Below, in pieces: positions 8,333 through 17,442 of a stretch of DNA of 64,000 nucleotides. The position numbers were made by a program, and so were the translations under genes. How positions within the stretch are numbered: the first letter of the stretch is position 1; each line of letters begins with the position of its first letter. The stretch is from NCBI RefSeq assembly GCF_024810105.1, contig NZ_JANUDX010000003.1, positions 552,333-616,332 on the forward strand, read 5' to 3'. The notes under the pieces were generated by a model. The model made no database searches, had not been told where the DNA came from, and saw only the letters and a list, made by a program, of their open reading frames with translations. This DNA is from Stenotrophomonas sp. BIGb0135 (GTDB lineage Bacteria > Pseudomonadota > Gammaproteobacteria > Xanthomonadales > Xanthomonadaceae).

Positions 8333-8875
8333 TCAGCCGGCGGGGGCCCGCAGCAGGGCGAAGCGGCGCAGGTCGTGGAACCGGCCCCGCTTGAACACGG
8401 CACCGCGCGCGGTGCCCTCCTCGACGAAACCGCTGGCCAGCAGCACCCGCGCCGAGGCCGCATTGGTATCCAGCACCTCGGCCTGCAGCCGGTACAGATC
8501 GTACCGATCCATCAGCCACGGCACATAGGCCGCCACCACCCGGCGCATGACACCCTGCCCCCACAGCGCGCGCCCGAGCCAGTAGCCGATCTCGGCGCTG
8601 TGCCGGCGTGTGTCGCTGCCCAGGCCGGCACCGATGCCCCCGCAGGCATGGCCGTCGATCTCGATGGCCAGGGTCGGGCCATCCAGGTCCAGCACCCGGC
8701 CGGACAGGAACGCCTCGCCGGCAGCGCGGGTGTATGGGTACGGGAAGCGGTCGCGCAGGCCGCGCGAGACCGCCTCGTCATTGGCGTGCCGCAGCAGGGA
8801 CTCCAGGTCGTCGCCGCGCCACGGGCGCAGCACGAAGCCCTCACCGACGATACGCGGCACCGCCAGCTCAGGCAT
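8333..8875 (-). CDS. GNAT-family N-acetyltransferase (RimJ/RimL-like)
   Basis: A 180-residue acetyltransferase. The N-terminal block VLRPWRGDDLESLLRHAND and the acetyl-CoA loop region around GYWLGRALWGQGVMRR (Q/R-x-x-G-x-G/A-like) followed by NAASARVLLASGFVEEG identify the RimJ/RimL branch, which acetylates N-terminal or small-molecule amines with acetyl-CoA. Its first 8 bases overlap the end of the RND pump gene, so it is the third gene of that operon. A role in modifying or detoxifying a compound also exported by the pump is possible but only inferred from position. Confidence 0.88.
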   Translation of the reverse strand: MPELAVPRIVGEGFVLRPWRGDDLESLLRHANDEAVSRGLRDRFPYPYTRAAGEAFLSGRVLDLDGPTLAIEIDGHACGGIGAGLGSDTRRHSAEIGYWLGRALWGQGVMRRVVAAYVPWLMDRYDLYRLQAEVLDTNAASARVLLASGFVEEGTARGAVFKRGRFHDLRRFALLRAPAG

Positions 8876-11800
8876 GCCCCCCCACCGACGGCGTTTCCGC
8901 CTCCTGCCTTTCCAGCTCGCGCGCCACCGCTTCGGGCGAGCGCGTATACGGGGCCAGCAGCGAATAGAACGCCGGCACCACGAACAGCGACAGGAACGTG
9001 GACACGGTAACGCCGAAGATCACCACGATGCCGATGGTGCCGCGGCTGGCCGACCCCGGGCCACCGGCCACCACCAGCGGGATCGCGCCGACCACCGTGG
9101 CGATGGAGGTCATCAGGATGGGGCGCAGCCGCACCATCGCCGATTCGACGATGGCCTTGTGCACGTCGCGGCCTTCGTCGCGCAACTGGTTGGCGAATTC
9201 CACGATCAGGATGCCGTTCTTGGCCGCCAGGCCGACCAGCATGACGATGCCGATCTGGCTGAACAGGTTGATGCTGCCGCCGCTGACGTACAGCCCGAGC
9301 AGTGCGCCGAGCACGCCCAGTGGCACGGTCAGCATGATCACCAGCGGGTGGATGAAGCTCTCGAACTGCGCGGCCAGCACCAGATACACCACCAGCAGGG
9401 CCATGGCGAAGGTGAGCAGCACCGCGCTGCCGGCATTCTGGTATTCCCGCGATTCGCCCTTCCAGTCCAGCTGGGCGTGCTGCGGAAGCTCCTCGCGCGC
9501 GGTCTGCTGGGCCCAGGCGATCGCCTCGCCAAGCGGATAGCCCGGGGCCAGGCCAGCGGTGATGGTGATCGAGCGCAGCCGGTTGAAGCGGTTGAGGTTG
9601 CCGGCTTCGGCCACTTCGCTGAGGGTGACCAGGTTCGACAACGGCACCAGCTCGCCGCTGCTGGCACGCACCCGGATGGCGGCCAGGTCGGCCGGCGAAG
9701 CGCGGCCGTCTCGGCCGGCCTGGACCAGCACGTCGTACTCCTCGCCGTTGTCGACGAAGGTGGTGACCCGGCGCGAGCCCATCATGGTTTCCAGCGCGCT
9801 GCCGATCGCGGTGACCGACACGCCCAGGTCCGCCGCACGTTGACGATCGATGTTGACCCGCATCTGCGGCCGGGTTTCCTTGTAATCCGAGTCCGGGCCG
9901 ACCAGGCCCGGGTTGTCGGCCATGCGCTGGAGCATGCGATCACGCCACTGCGCGATCTCGGCGTACTCCGGCCCCCCCAGCACGATCTGGAACGGCTGGC
10001 CCTGGCTGCGCACCAGGCCGCCACCGACCTGGGTGCGCACGCGCACGCCGCGCATGCCGTCCAGGTGCTTCTGCAGCTCGGCGGCCACGTCCGGCGTGGC
10101 CGACTGGCGTTCGCGCCACGGCTGCAGGAACACGCTGATGCGGCCGGTATGCATTTCCTCACTGGCACCGAAGCCGCCGGGCACGCGCGGGTTGGCGCGC
10201 ACGATCGGCTTGTCCTCGCCGACGAAGCCGGCGACCACCTTTTCCACTTCCTGCACCTGGGCCACGGTGTAATCGTAGCCGGCACCTTCCGGGCCATCGA
10301 TCATGATCTGGAACGAGCCGCGGTCTTCGGCCGGGGCCAGCTCGGAGGGCAGTATCCTGAGCAGCAGGGCGCTGGCCAGCAGCGACAGCAGCATGACCAC
10401 CACGTAGAGCCAGGTGCGCCCGACGTGCGCGTCGAGCACGCGCCCGTAGGCCGCCGAGACGCGGTCCAGGTTACGGTTGATCAGCCCGTGCAGGCCCCGG
10501 GGCGGCTGGCCGGTATGCGGCTTGAGCAGCTTGGAGGCCATCATCGGGGTCAGGGTGAGCGAGACGAACGCCGACAACGCCACGGCGGCCGCGAGGGCGA
10601 CGGCGAGTTCGCGGAACAGGCGCCCGGTGTTGCCTTCCAGGAAGCCGACCGGCAAGAACACCGCGACCAGCACGGCGGTGGTGGCGATCACCGCGAAGGC
10701 GACCTGCGCGGTACCGCGCTTGGAGGCCACCAGCGGGGGTTCGCCCAGGTCGATGCGGCGTTGCACGTTCTCCACCACCACGATGGCGTCATCGACCACC
10801 AGGCCGATGCACAGCACCAGCGCCAGCAGGGTAAGCAGGTTGATCGAGAAACCGAAGGCATACAGCGCGATGAACGCCGCGACCAGGCACACCGGCACCG
10901 TTACCGCGGGAATCAGCGCGGCGCGGAAGCTGCCGAGGAACAGCCAGATCACCGCCAGCACCAGCAGCATGGCTTCCACCAGGGTGGCGTACACCCGGTC
11001 GACGGCCGCTTCGATGAAGGTGGTGTTGTCGAAGGCCACGAAGATGCGGGTGCCCTCGGGCAGCGTCTGCCCGACCCGCTCGGCCTCGGCGCGTGCAGTG
11101 CGCGCCACGTCCAGCGAGTTGGCGGTGGAGGTCTTGACGATGCCCAGGCCGATGCCCGGCTCGCCGTTGCTGCGGTAGTAGGCCCGGCGCTCGGACGAGG
11201 CCAGCTCGATCTTCGCCACGTCGCCCATGCGGACCACGTAGCCATCGCTGCCCTTGCCCAGCGGGATGGTGGCGAAATCCTCGGGTTTGACGTAGTTGCG
11301 CTCCACGCGCAGGGTGAAATCGCGGTCGGTCGATTCGATCCGGCCGGCCGGCAGTTCGACGTTCTCGTTGCGCAGCGCGGTTTCGACATCGCCGACGGTG
11401 AGGCCACGCGCGGCGAGCTGGTCGCGGTCGAGCCAGATGCGCATGGCATAGCGCTGGCGCCCGCCGATGCGGACCTGGGCGACGCCATCCAGGCTGGAGA
11501 AGCGGTCGACCACGTAGCGGTCGGCATAGTCGCTCAATTCCAGCGTGTCCATGCTGGAAGAGGTCATGTTGAACCAGATGATCGGATCGGCGTCGCTCTC
11601 GACCTTGGCGATTTCCGGTGGGCGCGCCTCTTCGGGCATGCGGTCGGCGACGCGGCTGACCGCGTCGCGGACATCGTTGGCCGCTGCTTCGATGTCGCGG
11701 TTGGAGGTGAACTCGATGCTGACCTGCGCGCGCCCGTTGGAGCTGCGCGCGTTGATGGTGTCGATGCCCTCGATGCCGGCCAGCGCGTCTTCCAGCACCT

Positions 11801-11993
11801 GGGTGATGCGGCTCTCGATGACCGCTGCCGACGCGCCGGTGTAGTCGACCGAAACCGAGACGATCGGCGGGTCGATCGCGGGCAGTTCGCGCAAGGTCAG
11901 GCGGGTAAAGGACATGATGCCCAGCACGACGAGCAGCAGGCTCATCACCACGGCGAATACCGGGCGCTGGATGGAAACGTCGGAGAGCTTCAT
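8868..11993 (-). CDS. RND-family multidrug efflux pump, inner-membrane subunit (HAE1)
   Basis: A 1041-residue proton-driven transporter of the AcrB/MdtB/MexK type. Two TM sets each with a large periplasmic domain are evident. The proton-relay Asp pair is visible in LVVDDAIVVVENVQRR and the partner Lys in GLAAKNGILIVEFANQ. The N terminus MKLSDVSIQRPVFAVVMSLL is typical. It is the second gene of an operon: its ATG overlaps the stop of the adaptor gene by 4 bases, and its end overlaps the acetyltransferase. No outer-membrane factor gene is present, so it likely uses one encoded elsewhere. Substrates cannot be deduced. Confidence 0.96.
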   Translation of the reverse strand: MKLSDVSIQRPVFAVVMSLLLVVLGIMSFTRLTLRELPAIDPPIVSVSVDYTGASAAVIESRITQVLEDALAGIEGIDTINARSSNGRAQVSIEFTSNRDIEAAANDVRDAVSRVADRMPEEARPPEIAKVESDADPIIWFNMTSSSMDTLELSDYADRYVVDRFSSLDGVAQVRIGGRQRYAMRIWLDRDQLAARGLTVGDVETALRNENVELPAGRIESTDRDFTLRVERNYVKPEDFATIPLGKGSDGYVVRMGDVAKIELASSERRAYYRSNGEPGIGLGIVKTSTANSLDVARTARAEAERVGQTLPEGTRIFVAFDNTTFIEAAVDRVYATLVEAMLLVLAVIWLFLGSFRAALIPAVTVPVCLVAAFIALYAFGFSINLLTLLALVLCIGLVVDDAIVVVENVQRRIDLGEPPLVASKRGTAQVAFAVIATTAVLVAVFLPVGFLEGNTGRLFRELAVALAAAVALSAFVSLTLTPMMASKLLKPHTGQPPRGLHGLINRNLDRVSAAYGRVLDAHVGRTWLYVVVMLLSLLASALLLRILPSELAPAEDRGSFQIMIDGPEGAGYDYTVAQVQEVEKVVAGFVGEDKPIVRANPRVPGGFGASEEMHTGRISVFLQPWRERQSATPDVAAELQKHLDGMRGVRVRTQVGGGLVRSQGQPFQIVLGGPEYAEIAQWRDRMLQRMADNPGLVGPDSDYKETRPQMRVNIDRQRAADLGVSVTAIGSALETMMGSRRVTTFVDNGEEYDVLVQAGRDGRASPADLAAIRVRASSGELVPLSNLVTLSEVAEAGNLNRFNRLRSITITAGLAPGYPLGEAIAWAQQTAREELPQHAQLDWKGESREYQNAGSAVLLTFAMALLVVYLVLAAQFESFIHPLVIMLTVPLGVLGALLGLYVSGGSINLFSQIGIVMLVGLAAKNGILIVEFANQLRDEGRDVHKAIVESAMVRLRPILMTSIATVVGAIPLVVAGGPGSASRGTIGIVVIFGVTVSTFLSLFVVPAFYSLLAPYTRSPEAVARELERQEAETPSVGGHA

Positions 11994-13069
11994 CCGGCGC
12001 GGTCCGCAGGCGTGGCAGGCGCGACCGGCGCGGTGGCGGGACGGTCATCGACCTTCAGGCCGGGGCGCAGCTTGCCGGTGCCGTCCACGACGATGCGGTC
12101 GCCGGGCTTGAGGCCGCTGCGGATTTCGACCACGCCGGCACGGCGGGCGCCGCTGCTGACGTCGATGCGTTCGACGCTGTGGTCGGCCTTGACCCGGTAG
12201 ACGAACGAGTCGCGACCGACCTGGACCACGGCGATCTCGGGAATGACCAGCGCCTGGCGTTCGGGGCGGAACATGCGGATGTCCAGCAGCATGCCCGGGC
12301 GCAGGGCGTGGTCGGCGTTGATGAAGTCGGCGCGGACGGTGACCGCGCGGGTGCCGGGGTCGACGCGGGTGTCGATGGTGGCCACCACGCCTTCAAAGCT
12401 GCGGCCCGGGTAGGCGACGCTGGTGGCGGTGACCTTGTCGCCGTTGCCAAGGCTGGCCAGTTCGGCCTCGGGCACCTGGAAGTCGACGTGCATGCGTTCG
12501 ATGTCGTCGAGCGTGGCGATGGTGGTGCTGGGGGTGACCAGCGAGCCGGCACTGACCTGGCGGATGCCCAGCACGCCGGCGAACGGCGCGCGCACCCGGC
12601 GGTCGCCGATGTCCGACTGCATTTCGCGCACGCGCGCCTCGGCGGCATCGCGGATGGCGCGCTGGGTGTCCAGGGTGGCGCTGGCCACCAGTTGCTGGGC
12701 GGCCAGCTCGCGCTGGCGCTTGTACAGTTGGTCGGCCTCGGCGAAGGTGGCCTGGGCCTGCAGCAGGGCCGCTTCCTGGGCCTGGCCGCGCAGGGTCACC
12801 AGCGGCGTACCGGCGTTGACCTGCTGGCCGCTGTCGAAATGGACGGTTTCGATGATCTCGCTGACTTTGGCGGTGATCGTGACCGATTCACGGGCCTTGG
12901 CGGTGCCCAGGGCCTGGAGGGTGTCGTTCCATGCGGAGGTCTGCACCACCTGGGTGGTGACCGGTACGGCGTCTGCCTGCCGGCGCGCGGTGTCGTCCTT
13001 GCTGCTGCACCCGGCCAGGACGGCGAGGGTGAGGCCAGCGGCGATGCGCGCTGTGATGCGTCCCAACAT
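11990..13069 (-). CDS. RND efflux periplasmic adaptor (membrane fusion) lipoprotein
   Basis: A 359-residue adaptor linking the RND pump to an outer-membrane channel. ATG 13069 gives a lipoprotein signal (basic ITAR, hydrophobic core, lipobox LAGC at about residues 17-20); longer frames spoil it. After the lipoyl/barrel-sandwich region come a coiled-coil hairpin (about 85-150, QEAALLQAQATFAEADQLY and RAIRDAAEARVREM), the second lipoyl half (VRAPFAGVLGIRQVSAG), and the beta-barrel and membrane-proximal domains (VPEAELASLGNGDKV, GLKPGDRIVVDG). First gene of the RND operon; the promoter must lie in 13070-13247. Confidence 0.95.
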   Translation of the reverse strand: MLGRITARIAAGLTLAVLAGCSSKDDTARRQADAVPVTTQVVQTSAWNDTLQALGTAKARESVTITAKVSEIIETVHFDSGQQVNAGTPLVTLRGQAQEAALLQAQATFAEADQLYKRQRELAAQQLVASATLDTQRAIRDAAEARVREMQSDIGDRRVRAPFAGVLGIRQVSAGSLVTPSTTIATLDDIERMHVDFQVPEAELASLGNGDKVTATSVAYPGRSFEGVVATIDTRVDPGTRAVTVRADFINADHALRPGMLLDIRMFRPERQALVIPEIAVVQVGRDSFVYRVKADHSVERIDVSSGARRAGVVEIRSGLKPGDRIVVDGTGKLRPGLKVDDRPATAPVAPATPADRAG

Positions 13070-13247
13070 TTGGAAAAATCCCGTTAAATCCCACGACCGC
13101 CGAGTGTACGGGCCGGCGCTGCCCGGGCATATGTGCCAAGCGTTTACCGGCGGCCGCGCAACGACCGGTGACGGAGGCAATGCCTTTCGTGCTGGGGGGC
13201 CCGACGGATATGTCGGCGTGTGTCAGAGCATGTCGATTGACCCCGTC

Positions 13248-13333
13248 GTAGAGCCGACCGTTGGTCGGCTGCACCCGTAGAGCCGACCGTTGGTCGGCTG
13301 CACCCCGTAGAGCCGACCGTTGGTCGGCTGCAC
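13248..13333 (+). repeat. Three direct SMAG repeats
   Basis: Three almost identical copies of GTAGAGCCGACCGTTGGTCG followed by GCTGCA start at 13248, 13277 and 13307. Each can fold as AGCCGACC/GGTCGGCT with a short loop. They lie in the intergenic region between the RND adaptor promoter and the end of the TonB receptor gene. The adjoining bases 13070-13247 hold the upstream region of the adaptor gene and nothing else recognisable. Confidence 0.9.
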
Positions 13334-13382
13334 GCAAAACCGGGCACACGGGTACCGCCCAACAGCCGGCACCCGCCGCTGC

Positions 13383-15440
13383 TCAATACCGGACGTTCAC
13401 CTTCATCCACATCGACCTGCCCGGCTCATTGATCCGGACCGGGTCGGCCGGGAAGCCGAAATCGGCGCTGCCGGCCAGGTTGAGGTGCTCGCTGTAGGCG
13501 CGGTCGAACAGATTGTCGACGCCGGCGCTGAGCTGCAGGGCGTCGCTGATGCGGTAGCCGGCGTTGAGCGCCAGCGTGGCGAAGCCGGCGCTGGGCCCGA
13601 GGTCGCGGGCGACGACATTGCCTTGGTTGTCGGCGACGCGATGCTGGTGGCTGACGGCGCGGGCGAGCGCCCCCAGGCGCCAGCGCGTGCCTTCCCAGCT
13701 CGCGCTGAGCCGGGCTTCGAGCGGGGGCATCTGCGGCAGCGGCCGGCCGTCACTGCGGTTCTCGCCCCAGGCATAGGCGAGCGTGCCACCGAGCGTCCAC
13801 TGCCGGCCGAGCAGGAACTGAGCACCCGCTTCGGCACCGGCGATGCGGGCATCCACGTTGTCGGCCCGGGTCATGCTGCCCATCATGCCGCCGTCGAGGT
13901 AGGTGAACAGGATGTAGTCCTGCAGACGGCCGGCATAGGCCGATACCCATGCGTCGACGCGGTCGCTGCGGTACTGCAGGCCGAGGTCGAGCTGGGTGGT
14001 TTTCTCCGGCTGGATGCCGGCGAACGCGTTGGCGGCGCCCATCGGCCCGCTATCCGGGGAAAACAGCTCCCAGTAGTCGGGCATGCGTTCGCTGTGACCG
14101 ATGCCGGCATACCAGGTCAGTGCCGGGGCGAGATCACGCTCGATGCGCAGGAAACCACTGCCCAGGTTCTCGCGGCGCTGCTGCCCCGCGGTCGGATTGG
14201 GCAGGGCCATCATCCCGGCGCTACCGCGCTCGTCGGTGACCTCGGCGCGGTCGATGCGCAGGCCGCCGACCCAGCGCTGCGCGGTGCCCTCGCCGAGGGT
14301 GATTTCAGTGAAGGCGCCGAGGTTCGCGAAGCGCGCGTCGGTGCTCCAGGGCTGCTGGCGATAGCTGTTGCGGCCCATGCCGCTGCGGCTGCGGTGGCGG
14401 CTGTCCTGCGCATCGATACCGGCGACGACGGCGACGTCCTGCCAGCGCCACTCCGAGGCGATGCGGCCGCCCGCCGTGCGTCGATCGACATTGGCCGCCA
14501 TCGGCATCGGCATGCTGCTGTCCGGGTTGGGCGTGCGCAGCGTGTAGTTGTCCATCAGGTGGTCGGCGTCGTTGTAATAGACATTGGCCAGCAGCGTGTC
14601 CCACGCGCCGGGCAGGTTGTCCTTCTCGAACCGCGCCGCATAGCTGGTGCGCTTGAACGCGGCGCCATCCATGCCGCGGCCGGCATAGCGGGCGATCGCG
14701 TCGCCGGTGCCGGCCGACAGTTCCAGCACGGTGTCGGCATCGGGGGTCCAGCCGACGGCGACGTCGCTGTTCCACTTGCGCCACTTCGACGGCACCCCCT
14801 CGCCGTTGCCGTCCTTGTAGTCGTCCGCTTCGGAGCGGTTGCCGTTGACCCGCACATAGCCTTGCGAGGCCCCGGCGGTGAGGTCCAGCACCTGGTCGTT
14901 GCGGTTGCGCGCGCCGACCAGCGCACTGGCGTCGAGGTCGATGCCCGGGGCATCGAAGCGCGGGGTATCGCGTTCGAAGCGCACCGTGCCGGCCGACGCG
15001 CCTGCGCCCCAGCGCACGCTCTGCGGCCCCTTGATGATGGTCAGCCGGTCGAACGTTTCCGGGGCGATGTAGGACAGCGGGTTATCCATGCGCGACGGAC
15101 ACGCGCCGATCAGGTTGCCTTCGTTGCTGACGATGTTCAGGCGTGAGCCGAACATGCCGCGCAGCACCGGGTCGCCGTTGGTGCCGCCATTGCGGATGGC
15201 CGCGAAGCCGGGCACGGTCTTGAGGTAGTCGGCACCATCGCTGGCCGGCACCGGCTGGCGCGGCAGGCGAGGATCAGTGACCCAGTGCAGCGGCGAGGAC
15301 GGCGCCGTGGCCGTGACGACCAGCGTATCGAGGGTGCGGGCGTCGTCATTGGCGGCATGCAGCGGCAGCGCCGCCAGGGCCAGCGACAGGGAAACAGACA
15401 GGCGCGTCAGTGCGCCCGCGCTGCGGGAAGCAACAGTCAT
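13383..15440 (-). CDS. TonB-dependent copper receptor (OprC-like)
   Basis: A 685-residue outer-membrane receptor. ATG 15440 opens a signal peptide ending PLHA near residue 30, directly followed by a TonB-box-like DTLVVTATAP. The plug domain (about 60-170) has KTVPGFAAIRNGGTNGDPVL and RLTIIKGPQSVRWGAGASAG; the rest is a 22-strand barrel ending in an aromatic-terminal WMKVNVRY. The Met-rich extracellular segment NPDSSMPMPMAANVDRR is characteristic of the OprC/NosA copper receptor family and is the main reason for the copper assignment. It lies 71 bases downstream of the DUF2946 gene, consistent with a copper-related operon. Confidence 0.9.
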   Translation of the reverse strand: MTVASRSAGALTRLSVSLSLALAALPLHAANDDARTLDTLVVTATAPSSPLHWVTDPRLPRQPVPASDGADYLKTVPGFAAIRNGGTNGDPVLRGMFGSRLNIVSNEGNLIGACPSRMDNPLSYIAPETFDRLTIIKGPQSVRWGAGASAGTVRFERDTPRFDAPGIDLDASALVGARNRNDQVLDLTAGASQGYVRVNGNRSEADDYKDGNGEGVPSKWRKWNSDVAVGWTPDADTVLELSAGTGDAIARYAGRGMDGAAFKRTSYAARFEKDNLPGAWDTLLANVYYNDADHLMDNYTLRTPNPDSSMPMPMAANVDRRTAGGRIASEWRWQDVAVVAGIDAQDSRHRSRSGMGRNSYRQQPWSTDARFANLGAFTEITLGEGTAQRWVGGLRIDRAEVTDERGSAGMMALPNPTAGQQRRENLGSGFLRIERDLAPALTWYAGIGHSERMPDYWELFSPDSGPMGAANAFAGIQPEKTTQLDLGLQYRSDRVDAWVSAYAGRLQDYILFTYLDGGMMGSMTRADNVDARIAGAEAGAQFLLGRQWTLGGTLAYAWGENRSDGRPLPQMPPLEARLSASWEGTRWRLGALARAVSHQHRVADNQGNVVARDLGPSAGFATLALNAGYRISDALQLSAGVDNLFDRAYSEHLNLAGSADFGFPADPVRINEPGRSMWMKVNVRY

Positions 15441-15511
15441 GGTGAAACTCCAGAAAAGCACGCAGGCGCGCGCCGCCATCACGGCGACACGGGCAGGAAG
15501 GGCGGTGGTTT

Positions 15512-16024
15512 TCAGGAGCGCGCGGGCGGGCCGCGCGCGGCGTGGGCGGGCCAGCGCAGGCTGCGTGGCGTGGGCACCGCGCGCCGCACGCGCGGTGCGA
15601 TGACCGGCATCGCCGGCAACAGCAGGATCAGCACCGCCAGCCACGGTATCAGCCGCGAGGCCATCATGCAGTACTCGCAGGCGTCGCCATGCCCGGCGTG
15701 CTCGCTCATCGGCGGCGACGGTGCCGCTTGCTCGTGAGCGCCCTGCATCGCGTGCACCGGCATCGGCTGCGTCGGCATGTGATGGTGCTGCGCGCCGTCG
15801 TGCTGCGTACCGTCATGCTGCATGTCCTGATGCGCCATGACGTGCCCGGCGTGGGCATCCAACGGCACCGGCATCGCGTGGGTCATCCCGGTTGGCATGC
15901 GCATCACCGGCGCGTCGGCGTGCGCCTGCTGCCAGCGGCTGACCAGCGGCGCCAGCACCATCAGCAGCGTCGCCACGAAGGCAAGCTGCAACAGGACGGC
16001 ATACGGGCGACGGCGGACGTTCAC
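15512..16024 (-). CDS. DUF2946-like His/Met-rich membrane-anchored protein
   Basis: A 170-residue protein with a basic N terminus and one hydrophobic helix (about residues 8-30), a middle region (about 40-110) extremely rich in His and Met (runs such as HDGAQHHHMPTQPMP), a CEYCMMA motif, a second hydrophobic helix (about 130-147), and a basic tail. This matches DUF2946-type proteins found beside copper receptors. The His/Met segment and CxxC pair suggest periplasmic metal (Cu) binding. GTG 16024 is the chosen start; longer frames upstream carry no conserved features. It precedes the OprC-like receptor on the same strand. Biochemical role unknown. Confidence 0.75.
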   Translation of the reverse strand: MNVRRRPYAVLLQLAFVATLLMVLAPLVSRWQQAHADAPVMRMPTGMTHAMPVPLDAHAGHVMAHQDMQHDGTQHDGAQHHHMPTQPMPVHAMQGAHEQAAPSPPMSEHAGHGDACEYCMMASRLIPWLAVLILLLPAMPVIAPRVRRAVPTPRSLRWPAHAARGPPARS

Positions 16025-16209
16025 CCCCTCATGGTAGCGCCCGCCCCTGGGCCGGGCAGCCCGGCGCCCTGCGACCAACCGTCGCAGCGGCGCGTTCGAA
16101 GCGCCCACCGAACCCCTCACCCCCTTTGGAGAAAAGCCCCCTTCTGCTGAAGGGCGGCGCGCCAACGGCGCGGGGGAGAGGAAGCATGCGCGGCCATCAC
16201 CGTCGCTTC

Positions 16210-17193
16210 TCAGACGGTGATGGTCTGCGTCAGCGATTCCCAGGTTGGTGGCAGCGGCCAGTTGGCCTCCTGGTTGCCGTCGATCACCCGGCGCAGGTCG
16301 CGCGTGTCGATCTGCGGGGCCAGCACGTGCACCAGTTCCAGCGCGTAATCGCGCAGCACGCGGTCGCGCGGCAGCACCGCCCAGGCGATGCATTCATCGA
16401 TCGGGGCCGGCGCCGGCCAGGCACGCAGGTCCTCGTCGCTGGCGTTGACCGCCATTTCCGCCAGCAGGCCGACGCCCAGCCCGGTCCGCACGTAGGTCTT
16501 GATCAGGTCGGCATCCAGCGCGGTCAGCGCGATGTCCGGGGTCAGGCCGGCACTGGCGAAGGCCCGCTGCAGCGACGAGCTGCCGCGGGTGGAGGATTCG
16601 TAGCTGATCAGCGGCTGGGTGGCCAGCGCCTGCAGGTCCGGCGCCGGGCCCGGGCGATCCAGTACATGGCCACGCGGGACCAGCACCAGCCGGCGCCAGC
16701 GGTACAGCGGAATGGCCAGGCCCGCGGTCGGTTCGGCGCCCGCCGTGGAGATGATCGCGATATCCGCATCGCCCTGGCTGAGCAGGTCCAGCGCATCGCT
16801 TTCGGCGGCCTGCTGCAGGTGCACGCTGACCTGCGGATAGGCCTGCTTGATCTTCGCCACGGCCGGCGGCAGCACGAAGCGCGCCTGGGTGTGGGTGGTG
16901 GTGAGGATCAACTGGCCCTGGCTCTCGCGGCGCTGGTTGGCCGCGTAGGTGCGGATGTTGTTGGCTTCGGAGAGCACCGCGCGGGCACGGCCGATCACTT
17001 CCACCCCGGCCGGCGTCACCGCTTCGAGGCTGCGCCCCTTGCGCACGAACAACAGGAAACCCAGCTCATCCTCCAGCTGCTTGAGCTGCTTGGACAGGCC
17101 AGGCTGGGTGGCATGCACGCGCGAGGCCGCCAGCGTGATGTTGAGCTCGGCGTCGGCGATGGCCACCAGATAACGGAGTTGGGTCAGCGTCAT
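16210..17193 (-). CDS. cysB: LysR-family regulator, CysB-like
   Basis: A 327-residue LysR-type transcription factor. The N-terminal winged helix-turn-helix starts MTLTQLRYLVAIADAELNIT with recognition region ATQPGLSKQLKQLEDELGFL (about residues 28-50); the C-terminal effector-binding domain (about 90-300) contains TTTHTQARFVLPP and STRGSSSLQRAF, close to CysB/Cbl, which sense N-acetyl/O-acetylserine or sulfate and control cysteine biosynthesis. ATG 17193 is chosen over an upstream frame because it gives the canonical start. It is transcribed divergently from cysK across a 249-base A+T-rich region, the classic regulator-target layout. Confidence 0.88.
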   Translation of the reverse strand: MTLTQLRYLVAIADAELNITLAASRVHATQPGLSKQLKQLEDELGFLLFVRKGRSLEAVTPAGVEVIGRARAVLSEANNIRTYAANQRRESQGQLILTTTHTQARFVLPPAVAKIKQAYPQVSVHLQQAAESDALDLLSQGDADIAIISTAGAEPTAGLAIPLYRWRRLVLVPRGHVLDRPGPAPDLQALATQPLISYESSTRGSSSLQRAFASAGLTPDIALTALDADLIKTYVRTGLGVGLLAEMAVNASDEDLRAWPAPAPIDECIAWAVLPRDRVLRDYALELVHVLAPQIDTRDLRRVIDGNQEANWPLPPTWESLTQTITV

Positions 17194-17249
17194 GGGCGTG
17201 CGGCACGGCAGGCGAAGGAAGGGCAATCCGACTGTAGGGCAATTGCCGT

Positions 17250-17296
17250 CACCAGCTTATAACCAAATGTTGTTTATGAAGGGTATCAGTTCATTT
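17250..17296. promoter_or_regulatory. A+T-rich cysB-cysK divergent control region
   Basis: In the 249-base divergent gap this ~45-base block (TTATAACCAAATGTTG and following) is far richer in A+T than its surroundings, as expected of a CysB-type operator overlapping promoters. Exact sites cannot be set by eye. Confidence 0.45.
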
Positions 17297-17442
17297 CCCG
17301 GGGGCATATGCCGGGGCTAAGGTCTGCCGGAGCACCCGGGGCCGGCGCCCGCCGTCCCGGAGACCGCGCGGCGCTGCCGCCGCCGGCCTGCCCTCCCCCC
17401 TGCCGCGCCGGCCGCGGTGAACGGTCTTCTTCGGAGCATCCC

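Noticed and set aside
8610..12200. 1196-codon plus-strand open frame opposite the RND pump
   Set aside because: It is antisense to a perfectly conserved RND pump, has His/Gln/Arg/Asp-rich composition typical of frame shadows in high-G+C DNA, and no start signal.
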